Of a stretch of DNA of 64,000 bases, positions 60,901 to 64,000 are shown piece by piece. Position 1 is the stretch's first letter, and each line of letters begins with the position of its first letter. The notes beneath the pieces are model-generated. The model was not told the origin of the DNA and did not search any database. It saw only the letters and a list, made by a program, of their open reading frames with translations. The stretch comes from JAGLQA01 sp023135565 (GTDB lineage: Bacteria > Acidobacteriota > Aminicenantia > UBA2199). The stretch covers positions 48,272 to 112,271 of the forward strand of contig DAOWCY010000002.1 of the NCBI GenBank assembly GCA_030639305.1. The letters are read 5' to 3'. Made by a program: the position numbers and the translations under genes.

Positions 60901-63900
60901 AAAGGATCGTCTCAGGTGGTGATGTCTGTCCCGTGTCATTGGCCAAAAAATGGAGCCGTTACGGCGAGTTTTATAATAAGTATGGCCCCACCGAAACCAC
61001 CATCACATCTATCGAGATGAAATTCGACACCGTGGATGATTCTTTAATTCGCTTACCTATCGGCAAACCTGTAAATAATACTCGCGTATATCTCTTGGAT
61101 AAATGGGAAAAACTCGTTCCCGTAGGCGTGGCCGGTGAAATGTATATCGGGGGAAGCGGGGTTGCCAGGGGATATTTAAACAACCCGGAACTCACCGCTG
61201 AGAAGTTCATAACAGTCCCGGCATTCAGCTTTCAGCATCAGCCCGCTCAGTCCTCACCGATCACTCTTTACCGTACTGGAGAGGGTGCGGCGCACCCACC
61301 CTCTGAGAGTCACACCGCTCAGTCCTCACCGATCACCCCACACCAATCACAAATCACTCTTTATCGTACCGGGGATATGGCCCGCTGGTTAGCCGACGGC
61401 ACCCTGGATTTCTTAGGCAGGATAGACCGGCAGGTAAAGGTAAGAGGATTCCGTATCGAGTTAGAAGAGATAGAAAATGTCCTGTTAACGCAAGCAGGAA
61501 TAAAAGAAGCCGTTGTATTGCTGAAGCAAGATATTAATGGAGACAAATATCTATGTGCTTATATTGTCCTCGACGATGAAATTTCATTACCCCATGCTTC
61601 ATTTGTACCGGGGGTAAAAGAACATTTAGCCCGGGAATTGCCCGACTATATGATCCCCCCACATTTTGTAATGTTGGAGGAGATGCCGCTGACCCCCAAC
61701 GGCAAGGTAGACAGGAAAGCGCTTCCTGCCCCGGAGATAGTATCCGGCAGGGAGTATGCGGCGCCTCGAAATGATATAGAAGAGGCATTGGTTTATACCT
61801 GGTCGCAGGTATTGGGAATAGAAAGAGAAAAAATAGGCATCGATGATAATTTTTTTGAATTAGGCGGTCATTCTTTAAAAGCCACCGCAGTGGTGGCGAA
61901 GCTGCACCGGGAGTTGGATGCAGCCGTTACCCTGGCGGAAGTATTCAAAACCCCCACCATCAGGGAATTGGCCCGTTGTATCGATCTTAAAGAGAAGAGC
62001 CGGTTTGTGGGTCTGTCCCCTGTAGAGGCAAAGGAGTATTATCCTTCATCGCCGGCCCAGAAGAGGTTCTTTTTCTTCCAACAGTTGGAACCGGAAAATA
62101 TGAGTTATAATATGCCGGACATAATGATAGCAGATGGGCCGCTGGAGAAGGAGAAACCGGCAGCGGCTTTTAAGCAGCTTATCCAGCGGCATGAAAGTTT
62201 GCGAACTTCTTTTAAAACGGTGGATGGCGAAGTGGTGCAGCAAGTGCACGATGCCCGGGATATTAATTTTGAAATCGAATTTTATGACGTAACGTCAACA
62301 ATAGATATCTCCTTTACCCCCGGAGAGGGAGATGAAGTATCCACTCCTTCAATTTACGAAATAGAGCCTGCCGCGGGCATTGCCAAAAGCTTTATTCGTC
62401 CTTTTGATCTCTCGAAAGCGCCGCTTATGCGGTTAGGGCTGATAAAAACCCGGGCCGGTAAAACTCCATCTCATATCATAATGGTGGACATGCACCATAT
62501 CATCTCAGATGGAGTCTCTACAGGAATATTCATCGCTGATTTTCTTTCTATTTATAGAGGGGAAGAACCGCTGCCTTTAAGATTCCGCTACCGGGATTAT
62601 GTGCAGTGGCTGCTGGATAGGAGAAAAGGAGAGGAGGAAAAGGAGCATACCGGTCAGGATATTGAAGAGGAGTTATTGGAGCTGCCCACCGATTATGTTA
62701 GGCCCGCTGTACAGAGTTTCGCGGGAACAAACGTAAGCTTTTCACTCGACAAAGAAGTGAAAACAGCGTTGAACAGCCTGGCATTAAAAGAGGATTCGAC
62801 TCTTTTTATGGTATTGTTTGCCATTTTTAATGTGTTTTTATCGAAGCTCAGCAGCCAGGAAAATATCATTGTGGGCAGTCCTATCGCCGGGCGTTTGCAT
62901 GATGATCTTGAAGGGATAGTGGGATTATTTATTAATACCCTGGCAATCAGGAATTTCCCGGAGCCAGGGAAAAGCTTCACTCAATTTTTAAAAGAAGTAA
63001 AGGAGAATTCCCTGCACGCCTTCGAGAGCCAGGAGTACCAGTATGAAGAGTTGATAGAGAAAGTTGCCCAGGCCAGGAGCAGCGGGCGTAATCCCCTTTT
63101 CGATGTGATGTTTGTGCTGCAGAATATGGAGATGCCGGAGTTGGAGATACCCGGTTTGAGGATAACACGCAATGTGCAGGAGAATACCACATCTAAGTTT
63201 GATATGACCTTGTACTGCCTGGAAGAGGGGGAGAACCTGGATTTCTTTTTAGAATACGGCACTAAATTGTTCAAGCCCGGAACCATAAAGAGGTTTATAA
63301 AATATTTTGAAAAGGTAGTGTCTGTTATTCTGGCAGACCCCGGGAAAAAGATAGGCGAGATAGAGTTTATATCTGCTGAAGAAAAACGTGAAATCCTGTA
63401 TGATTTTAATGACACGGAGGTGGAGTATCCACGGCATAAGACCATATACCGGTTATTCGAGGAGCAGGTAGAAAGAACCCCGGAGAGTATTGCCCTCTGG
63501 GGCTCGCCGGCGCAGGAAGAAAAAATCGCAGACCGGGAGACCGGGCTTGAGGGTGCGGGTGCGGCGCAATCCCAATCTTTAAACCGGGAGCAAGCTGGGC
63601 GCGGCATCCTGACATACGCGGAATTAAACGAAAGAGCCAACCGCCTGTCCCGGTTATTGAGAGATAAGGGAGTAAAAGCCAACAGCGTAGTGGGTATCAT
63701 GCTGGAACGCTCCATCGAACTGGTCGCAGCTATTTACGCAGTGTTAAAAGCCGGTGGCGCTTATTTACCTATCGATCCCGAATACCCGGAAAAAAGAATC
63801 CTCACTATGCTGGAACAGGGCAAAGCAGTGGTCTTGTTAACCCGGAAAGAACCGGTCGAAAAGAAGGAGATAGGGAATATTGCCTGCCCGGTGCTTAATC

Positions 63901-64000
63901 TCGATGATCTGGCCGCTGAAATAGCCGCCCTACCCGGTGAGAATTTGCCGCCCCTCAGCGGGCCCGAAGATTTGATTTATATTATTTTCACCTCCGGTTC
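54972..64000 (+). CDS. Non-ribosomal peptide synthetase, modules C-A-T-C-A-T-C-A(partial)
   Basis: The frame is open for 3009 codons and runs off the right edge. It starts with TTG (54972), directly after a TAA; an upstream small ORF ends 5 bases earlier. C1 has LTPMQEGMLFHYL and HHILYDG (residue ~146); A1 has YIMYTSGSTGNPKG (~632), NGYGPTEN and LYRTGDLCRW; T1 has GGHS with Ser at 1046. C2 has HHIISDG (~1329); A2 has YIIYTSGSTGRPKG (~1845) and KYGPTETT; T2 Ser is at 2301. C3 has HHIISDG (~2508); A3 ends at its TSGS core. Lining A1 up with the GrsA code gives D-A-F-W-L-G-G-T-F-K, close to the valine code DAFWIGGTFK. A2 gives D-P-E-H-V-G-K-I-T-K, which I cannot assign. C1 resembles D-C-L types, hinting at an upstream protein ending in an epimerase. 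Six repeat insertions are read through in frame. Confidence 0.95.
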   Translation, partial: MEKLDKKKIRDIFALTPMQEGMLFHYLKNPAGDLYFEQLNLRISGSIEKELFEKAWGIVVANNELLRTVFRWQKVEKPVQVVLKEHQPEIRYYDSLSDPRHPVPAVLPRSGLEGAPAGCFDLTQVPFRVTLCKIEEGQYEMIISNHHILYDGWSTGIILREFFAAYEASAAGKEPQKPVKTKFKEYIKWLKDRDQGEQERYWKNYLAGFDAPTVLSVKRPGGKEISAAGNFKTRLAKDFRVKLEDCAKEHKVTPASLLYSAYGILLQKYDNSDDVIFGATAAGRAAKIKGIEDMVGLFINTLPLRVESESGETVVDLLKRVNEAVQKREQYETTPLVDIKAYSPLDSTEELFDSIVVIENYPINTAALQGSRLSIESYSMFEMSNYDLTVAIALSDEIEINFIYNAGLFPGEVVERLSAHFCAVLQEMIAAPGKEVGAVEMLSAQEKKQILIEFNDTKADYPAGKTIPQLFAEQVGAAPDAVASIDLSRAGSIVSLTYKELALRVDFLARFLVEKGLRSGDIAALMTERSTAMVVGILTILKVGAAYLPIDSGYPEERKQYMLMDSSAALLLTTRCLIDEKEKSGAAEGNIVERWQGKTIFIEEADTGQQPPGTGEMEPGADSVQPGASLAYIMYTSGSTGNPKGVMVEHRNVVRLVKNSDFVELSAWTRILQTGAPVFDATTFEIWGSLLNGGRLYLVSSETILDVYDLGREVTRHKINTLWLSSPLFNRLMQQDSDSGILRVSYLLVGGDVLSPEYINLARKKNKALKIINGYGPTENTTFSTTYLIDRDFRDSIPIGRPITNSTAYIVDKKGRLQPPGIWGELLVGGDGLSRGYLNNPDLTADKFLFSSFDLDRSGLPDESCLIENRLYRTGDLCRWLVDGAIEFQGRVDTQVKIRGYRVETGEIERQLLRHDGVKDVVVLVREDKSEEKYLCAYVVRIPAARSEADIVEGASSAGLREYLLRLLPDYMIPSYFVFIEQIPLNPNGKIDIKALPEPEVKSMKEYIPPRDKVEEILADIWGMVLKLDKRKIGIDDDFFELGGHSLRVTKLAGKVHKEFDIKVPLAMLFELSSLRELARYIKKQARTRYAAIKPVEKKEYYPLSSAQKRLYVLQQMAEDAIGYNMSEVFELQGVIDKDKLEEAFINLIHRHESLRTSFHLIAGEPVQAIHSPGEIDFEIAYYEDLATEHLSQPLAAAKHTPSLRGKRQKAPQRHPSQEGNLGRSINNRLGISETISSRLENLREKTRFSRISSTEGTEKKEIRQQIEAGDKAQDFPHHSSFITHNSALHNSALEFIRPFDLSQAPLLRVGLISDESGGDNHILVVDMHHIISDGVSRDILVQDFMAFYEGKGKGLQPFPIQYKEFSAWQNLFFKSGELEKQEKYWENQLAGEIPVIDLPADYKRPPALSFAGSNVVFEMGREKAAAIRKIASDRDATLFMVMLAAVNIFLSKLCGQEDIILGTPIAGRRHADLERIIGMFVNTLVLRNYPRGEETFTAFLKEIKKSALSAFENQDYPFEEFVEKAVVTRDISRNPLFDIMFVLENMDVTGIDVPGLKLKSTGYEAGVSKFDLTIGVKEAGAGLLFNFRYRTGLFKEETILKFIDYFKKVTNAIIENPDVKIAGIEILSPAEKQQLLFDFNDTAAGYPHDKLLHGLFAEQVEKTPDRAALVGPEVKTGYRSRELVLTYSRLNSRANQLARSLIEKGLEPGTPVGLMVERSIDMIVGILAVLKAGSPYLPIDPGYPAERIGYMIKDSRIKMLLSRIEPVSDYEAELPGNEDKQKFCGGPGGSFSKAPPGRRRQESFLSRLGIEFSGDVIDPGDKELYKRDDSDPGIAMNSREPAYIIYTSGSTGRPKGVLVEHNPVVNLTWNQGRFFDITKHDRILQFSSICFDPSVEQIFTTLTNGAVLVLIDKETLMDIDRFVEFIVSRSITHLHAVPSFLQILHESLLKKSFFGSTGSQTNSQGPLWAGGASPLKRIVSGGDVCPVSLAKKWSRYGEFYNKYGPTETTITSIEMKFDTVDDSLIRLPIGKPVNNTRVYLLDKWEKLVPVGVAGEMYIGGSGVARGYLNNPELTAEKFITVPAFSFQHQPAQSSPITLYRTGEGAAHPPSESHTAQSSPITPHQSQITLYRTGDMARWLADGTLDFLGRIDRQVKVRGFRIELEEIENVLLTQAGIKEAVVLLKQDINGDKYLCAYIVLDDEISLPHASFVPGVKEHLARELPDYMIPPHFVMLEEMPLTPNGKVDRKALPAPEIVSGREYAAPRNDIEEALVYTWSQVLGIEREKIGIDDNFFELGGHSLKATAVVAKLHRELDAAVTLAEVFKTPTIRELARCIDLKEKSRFVGLSPVEAKEYYPSSPAQKRFFFFQQLEPENMSYNMPDIMIADGPLEKEKPAAAFKQLIQRHESLRTSFKTVDGEVVQQVHDARDINFEIEFYDVTSTIDISFTPGEGDEVSTPSIYEIEPAAGIAKSFIRPFDLSKAPLMRLGLIKTRAGKTPSHIIMVDMHHIISDGVSTGIFIADFLSIYRGEEPLPLRFRYRDYVQWLLDRRKGEEEKEHTGQDIEEELLELPTDYVRPAVQSFAGTNVSFSLDKEVKTALNSLALKEDSTLFMVLFAIFNVFLSKLSSQENIIVGSPIAGRLHDDLEGIVGLFINTLAIRNFPEPGKSFTQFLKEVKENSLHAFESQEYQYEELIEKVAQARSSGRNPLFDVMFVLQNMEMPELEIPGLRITRNVQENTTSKFDMTLYCLEEGENLDFFLEYGTKLFKPGTIKRFIKYFEKVVSVILADPGKKIGEIEFISAEEKREILYDFNDTEVEYPRHKTIYRLFEEQVERTPESIALWGSPAQEEKIADRETGLEGAGAAQSQSLNREQAGRGILTYAELNERANRLSRLLRDKGVKANSVVGIMLERSIELVAAIYAVLKAGGAYLPIDPEYPEKRILTMLEQGKAVVLLTRKEPVEKKEIGNIACPVLNLDDLAAEIAALPGENLPPLSGPEDLIYIIFTSG
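55287..55330 (+). repeat. Hairpin-1/2 unit inserted in frame in NRPS C1
   Basis: GCCGC-GGA-GCGGC, TTAGAGG and GCACCC-GCC-GGGTGC (55314-55328) encode LPRSGLEGAPAGC between PVPAV and FDLTQVPF. Confidence 0.85.
58567..58855 (+). repeat. ~290-bp low-complexity and repeat insertion in frame in NRPS C2
   Basis: The insertion lies between EHLSQPLAAA and EFIRPFDLSQAP, where related C domains have a short loop. It contains AGTACAGAGGGCACAGAG (kin to the CACAGAG repeats near 15100), CATTCATCATTCATAACTCA and a repeat of AACTCAGCCCTC. It adds ~97 residues, including HHSSFITHNSALHNSAL. Confidence 0.8.
60308..60380 (+). repeat. Module D inserted in frame in NRPS A2
   Basis: ACAAAAGTTTTGCGGGGGTC, CAGGGGGCAG, TTTTTCAAAAGC and GCCCCCTGGCCGCCGGAGGC match 47036-47098 but with TCCAGGGGG paired to CCCCCTGG. 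It encodes KQKFCGGPGGSFSKAPPGRR. Confidence 0.85.
60808..60902 (+). repeat. ~95-bp dispersed repeat inserted in frame in NRPS A2
   Basis: The third copy of the repeat at 2436 and 4532, ending in GGGGG-CGCTT-CCCCC (60882-60896). It encodes ESLLKKSFFGSTGSQTNSQ then GPLWAGGASP, between FLQILH and LKRIVSGGDV, which are adjacent in normal A domains. Confidence 0.88.
61214..61345 (+). repeat. Partly duplicated insertion with hairpin 2 in frame in NRPS A2
   Basis: ITLYRTGEGAAHPPSE and QITLYRTGDMARW show that the A-domain segment LYRTG has been copied on both sides of hairpin 2 GGGTGC-GGC-GCACCC (61283-61297); AQSSPIT also occurs twice. Confidence 0.8.
63541..63575 (+). repeat. Hairpin-2 fragment in frame in NRPS A3
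   Basis: GAGGGTGCGGGTGCGGCGCA encodes GLEGAGAAQSQ in the N-terminal loop of A3; it resembles a decayed hairpin 2 (GGGTGC-GGC-GCA). Confidence 0.6.

Overview
The window is a mid-GC bacterial chromosome segment with 35 genes called with reasonable confidence, a few leader ORFs and gene remnants, and very many short dispersed repeats. The gene content (a VWFA-related protein of the acidobacterial type, CRTAC1/ASPIC-UnbV proteins, sulfatase-like proteins with TPRs, ADP-forming acyl-CoA synthetase, a large NRPS, S74-chaperone surface proteins) suggests an anaerobic, possibly fermentative member of the Acidobacteriota/Candidatus Aminicenantes area. This is inference from gene families only. No rRNA, tRNA, intact transposase or CRISPR array was seen.

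Layout. 1-21 kb is an exported-protein region: the start of a secreted protein, two paralogous surface proteins with self-cleaving S74 ends, a TPR/FG-GAP/UnbV protein, a second UnbV protein overlapping a TPR protein, a TPR sulfatase-like lipoprotein, two orphan amino-acid-type periplasmic binding proteins, a beta-propeller protein and a ten-heme cytochrome fused to a YVTN propeller. 21-26 kb is a restriction-modification pair. 26-27 kb is a patchwork of small genes separated by direct repeats, including a nucleotidyltransferase with a truncated HEPN partner. 27-30.5 kb is a GntR-regulated ABC exporter operon; 30.8-36 kb holds a membrane sulfatase-like protein and a patatin-like phospholipase. 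36-47 kb is acyl-CoA metabolism: ADP-forming acyl-CoA synthetase, a 2-hydroxyacyl-CoA dehydratase component and its ATP-dependent activator, a ketopantoate-reductase-like enzyme, then acyl-CoA dehydrogenase, thiolase, 3-hydroxyacyl-CoA dehydrogenase and enoyl-CoA hydratase. Together these could run a butyrate-type or beta-oxidation route and recover ATP at the synthetase step. 47-50.3 kb has a second nucleotidyltransferase with a HEPN remnant, a homocysteine methyltransferase/methylenetetrahydrofolate reductase fusion, and a MazEF toxin-antitoxin pair. 50.4-54.3 kb has a VWFA-related protein, an acyl-CoA synthetase and a small membrane protein. 55-64 kb is the first 3009 codons of an NRPS (C-A-T-C-A-T-C-A, open at the window edge), whose first adenylation domain reads as valine-specific.

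Two things stand out. First, the gaps are filled by modular repeats made of small hairpins whose stems differ between copies but stay base-paired around a fixed loop, which is strong evidence that the structure, not the sequence, is kept. The same repeats are inserted in frame inside at least three protein genes (a TPR protein, a periplasmic binding protein and the NRPS). Second, many genes have a good -35/-10 promoter whose -10 box lies only 5-9 bases before the start codon, so leaderless translation appears common here, and in at least two places the leaderless ORF is a tiny upstream peptide that ends at or overlaps the start of the main gene.
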